DNA of 36,614 nucleotides, taken from NCBI GenBank assembly GCA_945903675.1, contig CAMDOP010000003.1, positions 1-36,614 of the forward strand, given 5' to 3'. Position numbers and translations under genes: made by a program. Numbering within the stretch: the first letter of the stretch is position 1; every line of letters starts with the position of its first letter. The notes under the pieces are model-generated. The model was not told the DNA's origin. It saw only the letters and a program-made list of their open reading frames with translations, and made no database searches. Source of the DNA: Crenothrix polyspora (GTDB lineage: Bacteria; Pseudomonadota; Gammaproteobacteria; Methylococcales; Methylomonadaceae). Of the stretch, positions 1-9,453 are shown one piece after another.

Positions 1-872
1 GCTATCTCGCGCCCCATGCTCTCTGCTTGATCAACTTCAGACCAACGTTCAGCTCGATAAAGCACACTACCATCAGGATCACCCACCAAGCCACGCATAA
101 ATAATTGTCCATTAATACATTGAGCAAAACCGCCTATCGGCACTTGGCATCCGCCCTGTAAACGTGCATTCATGGCGCGTTCAGCACTGACGCATAAGCC
201 AGCATCAGGATCATGCAAACGCTGTAACATGCCATTCATTTCAACATCGTCAACACGACATTCTATTCCTATCGCACCCTGGCCTATGGCAGGCAAACTA
301 TCACTAGGATCTAAAGACTGTGCGATACGATCTTTCATACCTAATCTTATCAAGCCAGCTGAAGCCAAAATAATGGCATCATAATCACCCGCATCGAGTT
401 TGGCTAAACGAGTATTGACATTACCTCTTAAAGGCAAAACTTGCGCATCAGGAAAACGCTCTTTAAGCTGACATTGTCTGCGTAGACTAGACGTGCCTAT
501 TCTGGCATTGGTAGGCAACTCTGCTAGAGACGAATAATGATTTGATACTAAAGCATCAGTAGGATCTTCCCTCGTTAATATAGCTGCCAAATGCAAGCCC
601 ACGGGAAATTCAACTGGCACATCTTTCATTGAATGCACTGCGATATCTGCGGCACCTTCAAGCATACCTTGCTCTAACTCTTTAACAAACAAACCTTTGC
701 CGCCAATTTTAGCTAAAGGGGCATCCAAGATTTTATCGCCGCGCGTGACCATTTTGATAAGTTCAGTCTTCACACCTGGAAAGGTCTGCTCCAATAAGGC
801 TGCGACGTGCTCGGCCTGCCATAATGCCAAAGGGCTCTGCCGCGTAGCAATTCGAATCGTTTTTTCTGTCAA
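1..872 (-). CDS. hemC: Porphobilinogen deaminase (hydroxymethylbilane synthase), 3' end cut off by window start
   Basis: My reverse-strand translation gives [22 protein letters not shown]...[15 protein letters not shown]...AVHSMKDVP...[13 protein letters not shown]...[15 protein letters not shown]...[13 protein letters not shown], typical of HemC; likely TTG start at 872. Missing from the supplied ORF track because it has no ATG start and is open-ended. Confidence 0.95.
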   Translation of the reverse strand, partial: MTEKTIRIATRQSPLALWQAEHVAALLEQTFPGVKTELIKMVTRGDKILDAPLAKIGGKGLFVKELEQGMLEGAADIAVHSMKDVPVEFPVGLHLAAILTREDPTDALVSNHYSSLAELPTNARIGTSSLRRQCQLKERFPDAQVLPLRGNVNTRLAKLDAGDYDAIILASAGLIRLGMKDRIAQSLDPSDSLPAIGQGAIGIECRVDDVEMNGMLQRLHDPDAGLCVSAERAMNARLQGGCQVPIGGFAQCINGQLFMRGLVGDPDGSVLYRAERWSEVDQAESMGREI

Positions 873-1004
873 AAGCTAGCCTACATTATTCAAAAATGAA
901 TATTGTAACCGCATTTAAGTTAACGGTATGTGAATGGACGATAAAATTTTATGAAGCCGCTGTAAAGCTAGCGGTTTTGGAGGATGGGAAAGTATAAAAA
1001 TAGG

Positions 1005-1202
1005 GCGTTAGATAAAGCTTTTAATTGGCTAGAATGAATGTAGGCGAAAGACTCAAGGCAAAAGGCAAAATCTAAGAGGCTAGCAACTTATGGCGAGTAG
1101 GCTTAGTCTTTAGTCTTTCGTCTTTCGCCATTTGTCTGCAACTTAGAGAGCCTTATCTAATAGTGAACGATTAAGCTATATTTACCGCCTTAAATTGCTA
1201 GC
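1005..1202 (-). repeat. Copy D of a dispersed MITE-like palindromic element (diverged; left end uncertain)
   Basis: GCTAGCAACTTATGGCG...CTTTCGTCTTTCGCCATTTGTCTGC...ACCGCCTTAAATTGCTAGC aligns with the reverse complement of the 14119-14322 copy. Confidence 0.7.
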
Positions 1203-1207
1203 CTAAC

Positions 1208-2041
1208 TTAATTCAAGCCCCAATTGACCCAACCCAGTTGTGCAGAAACTAACACCATGACACCGAATATAATTCTATACCAAGCAAACACGGTAAAATC
1301 ATGTCGACTAATAAAGCGGATTAATCCACGTACGGCAAAAAAAGCACTGATAAACGAGACTGTGCCACCGACCACAAACAAAGCCATATCATCCATGCTG
1401 AACAAATACCTATGTTTATAAACATCGTATAGCGTTGCAGCAAACATGGTGGGGATAGCGAGGAAAAAAGAGAACTCAGTAGCCGCTCGGCGAGATAAGC
1501 CAAAAAATAAGCCACCGATAATCGTTGCACCAGAACGGGAAGTTCCAGGTATCATGGCCAAAGCTTGTGCAAAGCCAATTTTTAAGGCATCTCGCCAAGT
1601 CATGTCATCTATAGATTCAGCATGAACGACATGCTGACGACGCTCGGCCCACAAAATCAGAAGGCCACCTATGATAAACGCTGAAGCGACCACCATAGGA
1701 TTGAATAAATAGGCTTTTATTTGTTTTAAAAACAAAAAACCCAATATAGCCGCTGGCAAGAAAGCAACGACCAAATTTAAAGCCAAACGCATAGATTTCG
1801 GTTCTGTTCTTACACTAATCAAAGTATGAGCTAATCGTACCCGATACTCCCAAACAACGGCAAGTATCGCTGCAAACTGAATAGCAATTTCAAAGACCTT
1901 ACCTTTATCATCATTAAACCCAAGTAATTGACCCACTAGAATTAAATGACCGGTAGATGAAACTGGAAGAAACTCAGTCAAGCCTTCAACAATACCTAAA
2001 ATAAGTGCATGTATTAATAAAGTAGGGTCAGTCATAGCCAA
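1208..2041 (-). CDS. uppP: Undecaprenyl-diphosphatase
   Basis: Polytopic protein with [16 protein letters not shown] and [12 protein letters not shown] motifs of the BacA/UppP family. Confidence 0.96.
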   Translation of the reverse strand: MAMTDPTLLIHALILGIVEGLTEFLPVSSTGHLILVGQLLGFNDDKGKVFEIAIQFAAILAVVWEYRVRLAHTLISVRTEPKSMRLALNLVVAFLPAAILGFLFLKQIKAYLFNPMVVASAFIIGGLLILWAERRQHVVHAESIDDMTWRDALKIGFAQALAMIPGTSRSGATIIGGLFFGLSRRAATEFSFFLAIPTMFAATLYDVYKHRYLFSMDDMALFVVGGTVSFISAFFAVRGLIRFISRHDFTVFAWYRIIFGVMVLVSAQLGWVNWGLN

Positions 2042-2094
2042 GTCTCTGGGTGCACTCTGTGTAAAAAAGCAAGCAATCGCTATGTTCTATAAAA

Positions 2095-3351
2095 CTAGCG
2101 CTTCATGGAGTTAAAAAACTCAGCATTGGTTTTGAAGTCTTTCAGCTTACCAATCAAAAATTCTGAAGCGGCTGTTTCGTCCATAGGTTGCAGAATTTTG
2201 CGTAAGATCCAAGTTTTTTGCAAGGTATCAGGATCAACCAAATACTCTTCTCTACGCGTACCAGAACGATTTATATTGATCGCAGGATAAATTCTTTTTT
2301 CAGCAATTTTGCGATCCAGATGCAATTCCATGTTGCCGGTACCTTTGAACTCTTCATAGATAACCTCATCCATTCTTGACCCGGTATCTACCAACGCCGT
2401 AGCGATAATGGTCAAACTGCCGCCTTCTTCGATATTACGCGCCGCACCAAAAAATCGTTTAGGTTTTTCTAAGGCATTGGCATCAACACCACCCGTTAAT
2501 ATTTTACCTGACGAAGGCACGACCGTATTATAAGCTCTAGCAAGACGAGTAATCGAGTCTAACAAAATAACCACGTCGTGTTTATGCTCAACCAAGCGAC
2601 GCGCTTTTTCAATAACCATTTCAGCAACTTGTACGTGGCGAGTGGCAGGTTCATCAAAGGTACTAGAAATCACCTCACCTCTAACACAACGCTCCATTTC
2701 GGTTACTTCTTCTGGACGCTCATCAATTAGGAGTACGATTAAATAACACTCTGGGTTTTGCTCTGCAATAGCTTGCGCCAAACTTTGCAGTATCATGGTT
2801 TTACCTGCTTTCGGTGGCGATACAATCAAACCACGCTGGCCTTTACCAATCGGCGCTATTAAATCGATAATTCTTCCTGTTAAATCCTCGCTACTGCCAT
2901 TGCCTTGCTCAAGAGTGAAGCGTTGTTTAGCAAAAAGGGGCGTCAGATTAGAAAAGGTGATTTTATTTTTAGTATTCTCTGGGGATTCAAAATTGATCTG
3001 ATCAACTTTGAGCATCGCAAAGTAACGCTCATTATCTTTAGGAGGTCTGATCTTACCTGTGATCGTATCACCGGTTTTTAAAGAAAAGCGTCTTATTTGA
3101 CTGGGTGACACATAAATATCATCGGGGCCGGCTAAATAAGAGCAACCCGGGGTTCGTAAAAATCCAAAACCATCTTGCAAAATCTCAAGAACACCATCAC
3201 CAGAAATATCGTCGCCGGCCTTTGCCTGCTTCTTTAGAATAGCAAAGATCAAATCTTGCTTGCGTGATCTAGCGACATTTTCAAGTCCAAGGGACTCGGC
3301 AATTTCAATAACTTCACTAATTTGTTTTAATTTTAACTCGGTAAGATTCAT
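2095..3351 (-). CDS. rho: Transcription termination factor Rho
   Basis: [41 protein letters not shown]-terminus; [19 protein letters not shown] Walker [14 protein letters not shown]. Confidence 0.99.
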   Translation of the reverse strand: MNLTELKLKQISEVIEIAESLGLENVARSRKQDLIFAILKKQAKAGDDISGDGVLEILQDGFGFLRTPGCSYLAGPDDIYVSPSQIRRFSLKTGDTITGKIRPPKDNERYFAMLKVDQINFESPENTKNKITFSNLTPLFAKQRFTLEQGNGSSEDLTGRIIDLIAPIGKGQRGLIVSPPKAGKTMILQSLAQAIAEQNPECYLIVLLIDERPEEVTEMERCVRGEVISSTFDEPATRHVQVAEMVIEKARRLVEHKHDVVILLDSITRLARAYNTVVPSSGKILTGGVDANALEKPKRFFGAARNIEEGGSLTIIATALVDTGSRMDEVIYEEFKGTGNMELHLDRKIAEKRIYPAININRSGTRREEYLVDPDTLQKTWILRKILQPMDETAASEFLIGKLKDFKTNAEFFNSMKR

Positions 3352-3536
3352 AAAAAGACAACTCGGAGAAAAGTAGTTCGGCTGTACACCGTAACAACCA
3401 GGATAGAATTTAGAATTCGGAGGGTAAGTATCAGACGATATGATTGAGTGCGCGAGACTATCGCACGGAAGAAGTATATATCAAGTATTCAGAGCCGTCC
3501 AACTTTTATGGGCGGCCTGAATAATGAGAACTCTTT

Positions 3537-3863
3537 TTAAATGTTACTATCAAGGAATTTGGCAAGCTCTACTTTAGTCAGCGCACCGACTTTAGTCGCT
3601 TCGACTTCACCATCTTTAAACAACATCAATGTTGGAATGCCTCGCACACCATAGTGTTGTGGCGTCTGCGGATTGTCATCTATATTTATTTTTACGACCG
3701 TTACTTTACCGGCATATTCTGCGGCTATAGCATCCAGTACTGGAGCAATCATTTTACAAGGACCACACCATTCTGCCCAATAGTCAACCAATACAGGTCC
3801 ACTAGCTTTAATAACAGTTTCGTTAAATTCACTATCACTTACATGTAGAACTGAATCGCTCAC
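3537..3863 (-). CDS. trxA: Thioredoxin 1
   Basis: [22 protein letters not shown] with WCGPC active site; [13 protein letters not shown]. Confidence 0.99.
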   Translation of the reverse strand: MSDSVLHVSDSEFNETVIKASGPVLVDYWAEWCGPCKMIAPVLDAIAAEYAGKVTVVKINIDDNPQTPQHYGVRGIPTLMLFKDGEVEATKVGALTKVELAKFLDSNI

Positions 3864-3959
3864 ACTATTTCTCCAAAATAAAAAACAAAACTATAGGAGG
3901 GATAGCTTATTGAGTCAATCAATTTCAAGCAATTTGATTTTTACGTTATGCTATAGCTT

Positions 3960-5243
3960 ATGAATACTACTCATTTAACTGAAACACGCTTTTGCAATCT
4001 TGAATTGTCTGACTCCATTTTGTTAGGCTTAAACGATGCCAAGTTTAATCATTGCACACCGATTCAAGACCAAGCTCTGCCTTTATTATTGCGCAGTAAA
4101 GATATTGCCGGACAAGCGCAAACGGGAACAGGTAAAACCGCTACCTTTTTGCTGGCTACTTTTCAGCACCTATTGAATGATGAAAGTGAAGCTATTAAAA
4201 ATCCTAGGGCACTCATTCTTGCCCCGACCCGTGAACTGGCGATCCAAATTCATAAAGATGCTTTATTACTCAGCAAACATCTTAATTTAAAGTTCGCATT
4301 GATTTATGGCGGCACCGATTATCAAAAACAATTGGATATCTTAAAAACCAATATTGATATTATCATCGGTACTCCAGGACGGATTATTGATTTTTATAAA
4401 CAAAATGCTTTCACGCTGGATCACATCCAAGTCACCGTAATGGATGAAGCTGATCGCATGTTTGATTTAGGTTTTATCAAGGACATCCGGTATTTATTAC
4501 ATCGCATGCCAGCACCCGAACAGCGTTTAAACATGCTATTTTCAGCGACCCTTTCTTATAAAGTCACTGAGCTTGCCTATGAGCACATGAACAACCCAAT
4601 ACTCATTCGGATAGAATCGGAGGAAGTGACTTCTAAGGCGATACAGCAAAGTGCCTATTGCCCCGCCAACGAACAAAAAATACCTTTATTAATCGGCTTG
4701 TTAAACCATCATCAACCGCAACGTAGCATTATTTTTGTCAACACCAAACGTTGTGCAGAACTTTTGGACGATACCCTTAACGCCAATGGCTATAAAACTG
4801 CGGCTCTTAGTGGTGATGTGCCGCAAGACAAACGTCAGCGGCTACTGGCTGATTTTCAGGACAATAAAATCACCTTACTCATTGCTACGGATGTTGCTGC
4901 AAGAGGTCTTCATATAGCTGACGTTTCTCATGTTATTAATTATGATTTACCTCAGGATGTTGAAGATTATGTACACAGAATTGGAAGAACAGCTCGCTTT
5001 GGCGCGAGCGGCGTCGCTATTAGCTTTATTTGTGAGCATTACGCCTATTCCATGCCGGATATTGAAACCTACATAGGCCAGAAAATTCCTGTTAACGCCA
5101 TCACCGCCAATCTTTTAGCAGACATCATCACACCAGCAAGAAGAACGCCTAAACCTAAAGCCGATCATCAAGGTAAGCGTCCTAGCTCAGACAAGCATAA
5201 GAAATTTACCAGCCGACCATCAACTCCCGAAAATCCTCAATAG
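3960..5243 (+). CDS. rhlB: DEAD-box ATP-dependent RNA helicase, RhlB type
   Basis: THLTETRFCNLELSDSIL..CTPIQDQALPL..AGQAQTGTGKTATFL, DEAD, SAT, HRIGRTAR motifs; N-terminus like E. coli RhlB; divergent from trxA-rho as in other Gammaproteobacteria. Confidence 0.94.
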   Translation: MNTTHLTETRFCNLELSDSILLGLNDAKFNHCTPIQDQALPLLLRSKDIAGQAQTGTGKTATFLLATFQHLLNDESEAIKNPRALILAPTRELAIQIHKDALLLSKHLNLKFALIYGGTDYQKQLDILKTNIDIIIGTPGRIIDFYKQNAFTLDHIQVTVMDEADRMFDLGFIKDIRYLLHRMPAPEQRLNMLFSATLSYKVTELAYEHMNNPILIRIESEEVTSKAIQQSAYCPANEQKIPLLIGLLNHHQPQRSIIFVNTKRCAELLDDTLNANGYKTAALSGDVPQDKRQRLLADFQDNKITLLIATDVAARGLHIADVSHVINYDLPQDVEDYVHRIGRTARFGASGVAISFICEHYAYSMPDIETYIGQKIPVNAITANLLADIITPARRTPKPKADHQGKRPSSDKHKKFTSRPSTPENPQ

Positions 5244-5862
5244 AACGAAATTCAGCGATCTCCTTTTTGGGTTGCTGACTATCCGGCTTGCTCACAGAGA
5301 TTAAATGCCCTATGCCAAATAACTGGGCTGAATTCAACACTGCCAAACTGTCATCAACCATCAAAGTATGCTCTTTATCAAAGACCTGACATTGCTGTAA
5401 CAATGGCCAAAAACCAGCATGCTCTTTAGGAAAGCCCAAATCATGAGAGCTGACAATGCCATCAAAAAAAGTCTGTAGGCAGGTCTTTTCCATTTTCAGG
5501 GCTAAACTATCGCGATGCGCATTGGTCACCAACAACACTTGCTTAGAGGATTGCTGCAGCTTTTCTAAAAACTCAGTCACATGAGGCAACACTGCAATTA
5601 ACTCGGAAAGCTCTCGCTTTAAGCCCACAATATCCAACTGCAAGGCTTCACTCCAATAATCTAAACAATACCACTCCAACTGCCCTTCCATACTTTTGAA
5701 CTGAGGCTCTAATTGCAACTTGGCCAAACTTACATCCATATCGTGTAATTGGGCAAACTTTAAGGGTACAAACTCTTTCCAGAAATGATTATCAAAGTTC
5801 AAATCCAATAAAGTTCCGTCCATATCCAGTAAAACTGTATCAATTTTTTGCCAATCAATCAT
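5206..5862 (-). CDS. yrfG: HAD-superfamily nucleotidase, YrfG (GMP/IMP nucleotidase)-like
   Basis: VLLDMDGTLLDLNFDNHFW..WYCLDYWSEALQLDI..LVTNAH..GFPKE..MVDDSLAVLNSA; matches the YrfG pattern. Confidence 0.85.
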   Translation of the reverse strand: MIDWQKIDTVLLDMDGTLLDLNFDNHFWKEFVPLKFAQLHDMDVSLAKLQLEPQFKSMEGQLEWYCLDYWSEALQLDIVGLKRELSELIAVLPHVTEFLEKLQQSSKQVLLVTNAHRDSLALKMEKTCLQTFFDGIVSSHDLGFPKEHAGFWPLLQQCQVFDKEHTLMVDDSLAVLNSAQLFGIGHLISVSKPDSQQPKKEIAEFRSIEDFRELMVGW

Positions 5863-5903
5863 GATGAGTTATATTTAGTAATAAAAAATCATAAAATACC
5901 ACA

Positions 5904-6452
5904 ATGCCTAACAGACCCACTATTCTAAAAACAACAACCATCGCTCAAAGCCGTTTATTTCGCATTGAATCACTAGACATACAATTCAGTAATGGTGAGT
6001 TACGCAATTATGAACGCTTAGCTCGAGGCAAGCCAGGTGGAGCTGTCTTAATCGTACCTATGCTAGATGCTGAAACGGTACTCTTAATAAGAGAATATTC
6101 AGCGGGTGTACACCGATACGAAGTCGGCCTACCCAAAGGTAAAACGGATGAGGGCGAATCCTTTTTTGAAGCCGCTAACCGAGAACTCAAGGAGGAAGTC
6201 GGTTATGGTGCTAAAAACCTGCATCATTTAAGCTCATTATCGTTAGCCCCGTCTTATTTGGAGCATAGTACAGAGATTGTTCTTGCTCAGGACTTATATG
6301 CCGAAAGATTAGTAGGAGATGAGCCCGAAGAATTGGAAGTCATTCCTTGGAAGCTTGATAACATCAATGGATTATTGGCGACTGGCCAATGTACCGAAGC
6401 TCGTTCAATTGCCGCACTCTTTATGACCTTAGAATATTTTAAAAACGCATAA
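5904..6452 (+). CDS. nudE: ADP compounds hydrolase NudE (Nudix)
   Basis: Nudix box GKTDEGESFFEAANRELKEEVGYGA; RPTILKTTTIAQSRLFRIESLDIQFSNGELR N-terminus; YLEHSTEIVLAQDLY. Confidence 0.92.
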   Translation: MPNRPTILKTTTIAQSRLFRIESLDIQFSNGELRNYERLARGKPGGAVLIVPMLDAETVLLIREYSAGVHRYEVGLPKGKTDEGESFFEAANRELKEEVGYGAKNLHHLSSLSLAPSYLEHSTEIVLAQDLYAERLVGDEPEELEVIPWKLDNINGLLATGQCTEARSIAALFMTLEYFKNA

Positions 6453-6509
6453 GTTATATAGTATGGATTAGCAACTTTACTCCAGACATACTTAAGGCAA
6501 TGTAATGCA

Positions 6510-6543
6510 GGTGCAAATCAACCTCAATAGGTTGTTTTGCACC
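6510..6543. terminator. Stem-loop downstream of nudE (candidate terminator or RNA structure)
   Basis: GGTGCAAATCAACCT-caat-AGGTTGTTTTGCACC: 15-bp stem with one mismatch and 4-nt loop; no clear U tract follows. Confidence 0.55.
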
Positions 6544-6888
6544 CATAGCCCTCCGCCATTGCTAGTCATTATTTTACTAAAAACCTTATCACACCAGTAA
6601 AAGCATAAATAACAATGCTTGGCACAAAAATAGCTTAATTTATTATCAACAGAAGAAATAATAATCTATTAATAAGATACCGATCATTATTATGCCCCCG
6701 CAACCTTAAGAGATAACACTATATTGCCAAGCATACTGTCACAGTATTGTCATCAACCCCCTAGATAATGGTATGTATAGCTGTAAATATCCACCATTGA
6801 CAATATTAAAGCCCTCTCAACAAACCATGTCCGCTGTCTTACCGACATACCTATGTTTGATTTAAATGGCTACTAACCCATAACACTC

Positions 6889-8235
6889 ATGAAATCTATT
6901 TTTTTAAAAGCAACCACCTCATTACTACTACTACTAAACTTTCTGCTTGCTTTTGATGCGCAGGCTGAAAATCAACAACTCTCTGTCGATGAGGTGGTTT
7001 CGATTTTTTATCAACGGAATCTGAATTTAATTGCGGCTCAATACAATATTGATCAAGCTCGAGCTGATGCCATTATTGCTAGTGCTATCCCCAATCCTAC
7101 TATCAGCATTCAGATACTCGAGCTTGCACATAATCTTAATAATAATGCTGCTGCAACTGGCTGTCCTTCCACACCAGGGACTTCTTGCGGTCCTGCCCAG
7201 TATTATTCTTTCAGCCAGTTGATAGAAGTGGCTGGTAAACGCGGCCTACGCATAGAAAGCAGTAACTTTGGCACGCAAGCCGCAGAAAGTGACTTCCGCG
7301 ATGCGATACGTATCTTTTCCAACATGGTTAGAGATGCTTATTATCAACTCTTGCAAACCCAAAAGAATGCGTGGCTAGCACAAGAAATTGTTGCTCATTA
7401 TGAGGATATATCTAAAGCCAACCGCTTACGTATGAAGGATGGCGACATATCGGAATCCGATTTTTTACGCGTAAAAATGGAAGCCATGCGTGCGCAATCA
7501 GATTTAGATGCCGCAGCAGCCAATGTAGAACAAGCTCAAGCTGATTTAGCGGTGTTATTGCGCTGGCCAGCCAAAAGTCTGCAATTCGAAGCAAAAGAAC
7601 AATGGCCTTTAGCCAATGATTTTGGGCAACTACTCTCTAAAGAAGACGCTATCAACAAAGCCCTGCAACAACGTCCAGACCTAGAAGGCGATAAACTGCG
7701 CGCAGATCAAGCGGACAAACAACTCGAATTAGCACGCAGACTTAAATACCCTGATGTGACCATTAATGCTGGCTACTCGCATGATCCTAGTAATAATGCT
7801 CTTAACTCCGGCTTCGTCGGTGTCAGCTTGCCTTTACCCTTATTCTATCAATACCAAGGTGAAGCCGACAAAGCCGCTGTTAACTTAAACCAAAATCGAC
7901 TGGCCGCAGAACAAACCGAACTCAGCATTCGTAATGATGTCATCACCGCTTTAGCGATTTGGACTAGCACCAACAAAATTGTGCAACGCTTCAAAGAAGG
8001 CTTATTAGACGATGCGTTAACGGTTAGAAATAGCTCTGAACTGTCATACAGTAAAGGCGCGGCTAGCGTACTGGATTTTATTGAAGCGCAACGTACCTAC
8101 AAAAATATCATGCGAGATTATTACGCTGCAGAGATAGCTAGAGCTAATGCTTACTATGATTTAGAAAAAGCCCTAGGCATGCAATTGGATACCGAAAAAG
8201 CACCCGTCGTTCGTAACAACAAAAAAGAGCCTTAA
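6889..8235 (+). CDS. TolC-family outer-membrane efflux protein (CzcC/CusC-like)
   Basis: Signal peptide, IPNPTISIQILEL, FSQLIEVAGKRGLRIESS, SYSKGAASVLDFIEAQRTY; first of three consecutive RND-system genes. Confidence 0.9.
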   Translation: MKSIFLKATTSLLLLLNFLLAFDAQAENQQLSVDEVVSIFYQRNLNLIAAQYNIDQARADAIIASAIPNPTISIQILELAHNLNNNAAATGCPSTPGTSCGPAQYYSFSQLIEVAGKRGLRIESSNFGTQAAESDFRDAIRIFSNMVRDAYYQLLQTQKNAWLAQEIVAHYEDISKANRLRMKDGDISESDFLRVKMEAMRAQSDLDAAAANVEQAQADLAVLLRWPAKSLQFEAKEQWPLANDFGQLLSKEDAINKALQQRPDLEGDKLRADQADKQLELARRLKYPDVTINAGYSHDPSNNALNSGFVGVSLPLPLFYQYQGEADKAAVNLNQNRLAAEQTELSIRNDVITALAIWTSTNKIVQRFKEGLLDDALTVRNSSELSYSKGAASVLDFIEAQRTYKNIMRDYYAAEIARANAYYDLEKALGMQLDTEKAPVVRNNKKEP

Positions 8236-8282
8236 GTAGCGCTACCCCCCGAAACTAACAAAGACTTGTAAAGAGTAAACTC

Positions 8283-9443
8283 ATGCCACAACAAACAAAA
8301 ACACCCTTCTTATGCAGCCTGCTAATAACGGCTCTATTAAGTGCTTGCTCGGACCCAATCGATAAGACTAAAGAAATCTCCAAGATCGCAGCCATACCGG
8401 GCAAAGTGTTTTTGGCCGAGGACTCACCCAAAAAAGCCTACATCAAAACAGCAACACTAGCGCTAAGCCAACACCCATTGCTAGAGCCATTGGTTGGCAA
8501 AATTAGCTATGACGAAAAACTGACTTCACGTATCAGTTCGCCCGTTGCTGGCCGCGTAATTGCCACACCGATAACCTTAGGTACGCCGGTACAAACAGGT
8601 GCTACTTTATTAGAACTCGATAGTCCAGATGTGGCCTCTGCCGAAGCTGACTATGGCGCTGCTGAAGCCGATTACACGCTGGCCCAAAAAGCCTGGGATC
8701 GCCAGCAAGAGCTTTATGCTGGCAAAGCTATTTCTCAAAAGGAGTTAGAGCAGGCACAAGATGCTCTAAATGGCGCTCGCAGCGCACTGCAACGTGCTCA
8801 GCAACGTTTAAAAAATCTACATATCAACGCAGGTCAAAGTGATGGTCACTTTAGCTTGCGCTCGCCCGTCTCTGGCATAGTGGTTGAACGCAACGTTAAC
8901 CCAGGCATGGAAGTACGTCCTGATCTTGATAAGCCATTATATGTAGTATCCGATTTAAAAAAACTAACCCTACTCATGGAGGTTTTTGAAGTTAACCTCA
9001 GCAAAATAAAATTAGGGCAAAAACTCTCGGTTTCAGTTCCAGCCTTTCCCGGAGTCGTCTTTCCCGCCAGCGTACAATATATTGCTCAAATACTCGATGA
9101 AAACACGCGTACAGTCCAAGTACGTTGCGAACTACCCAATACTGATGGCCGCTTATTACCCGGCATGTACGCTACGATTAATGTTAACAGCGACCCTGAA
9201 GACCAAGCTATCGTCCTTCCTTTAACGGCAGTATTTACTGAAGGCGATGCTGATTATGTATTTATTGCACTTGAAGATCATCACTACAAACAACGTCTAG
9301 TTAATATTGGTTTGCGGCTTAAAGATAAAGCCATCATTACCGGTGGATTACAAGCTAACGAACAAGTCGTGATTGAAGGCGCATTAACACTGCGTGCTGA
9401 AGAAGCCGTCGAAATCGACAGTAATAGCAATAAAGCAAACTGA
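8283..9443 (+). CDS. Efflux RND transporter periplasmic adaptor (CzcB-like), predicted lipoprotein
   Basis: Lipobox LLSACSD; SSPVAGRVIATPITLGTPVQTGATLLELDSPD; LRSPVSGIVVERNVNPGMEVRPD. Confidence 0.9.
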   Translation: MPQQTKTPFLCSLLITALLSACSDPIDKTKEISKIAAIPGKVFLAEDSPKKAYIKTATLALSQHPLLEPLVGKISYDEKLTSRISSPVAGRVIATPITLGTPVQTGATLLELDSPDVASAEADYGAAEADYTLAQKAWDRQQELYAGKAISQKELEQAQDALNGARSALQRAQQRLKNLHINAGQSDGHFSLRSPVSGIVVERNVNPGMEVRPDLDKPLYVVSDLKKLTLLMEVFEVNLSKIKLGQKLSVSVPAFPGVVFPASVQYIAQILDENTRTVQVRCELPNTDGRLLPGMYATINVNSDPEDQAIVLPLTAVFTEGDADYVFIALEDHHYKQRLVNIGLRLKDKAIITGGLQANEQVVIEGALTLRAEEAVEIDSNSNKAN

Positions 9444-9453
9444 GCATACCAAA

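Noticed and set aside
172-384. 70-aa plus-strand ORF at the window start
   Set aside because: Lies antisense within hemC, whose reverse-strand translation is unambiguous.
3494-3516. GCCGTCC-aacttttat-GGGCGGC hairpin between trxA and rho
   Set aside because: Needs a wobble pair and has no T tract in the trxA direction; not strong enough to call a terminator.
9394-9453. Upstream extension of the first CzcA-like ORF
   Set aside because: Overlaps the end of the adaptor gene; the ATG at 9454 gives the standard MIERII... RND N-terminus.
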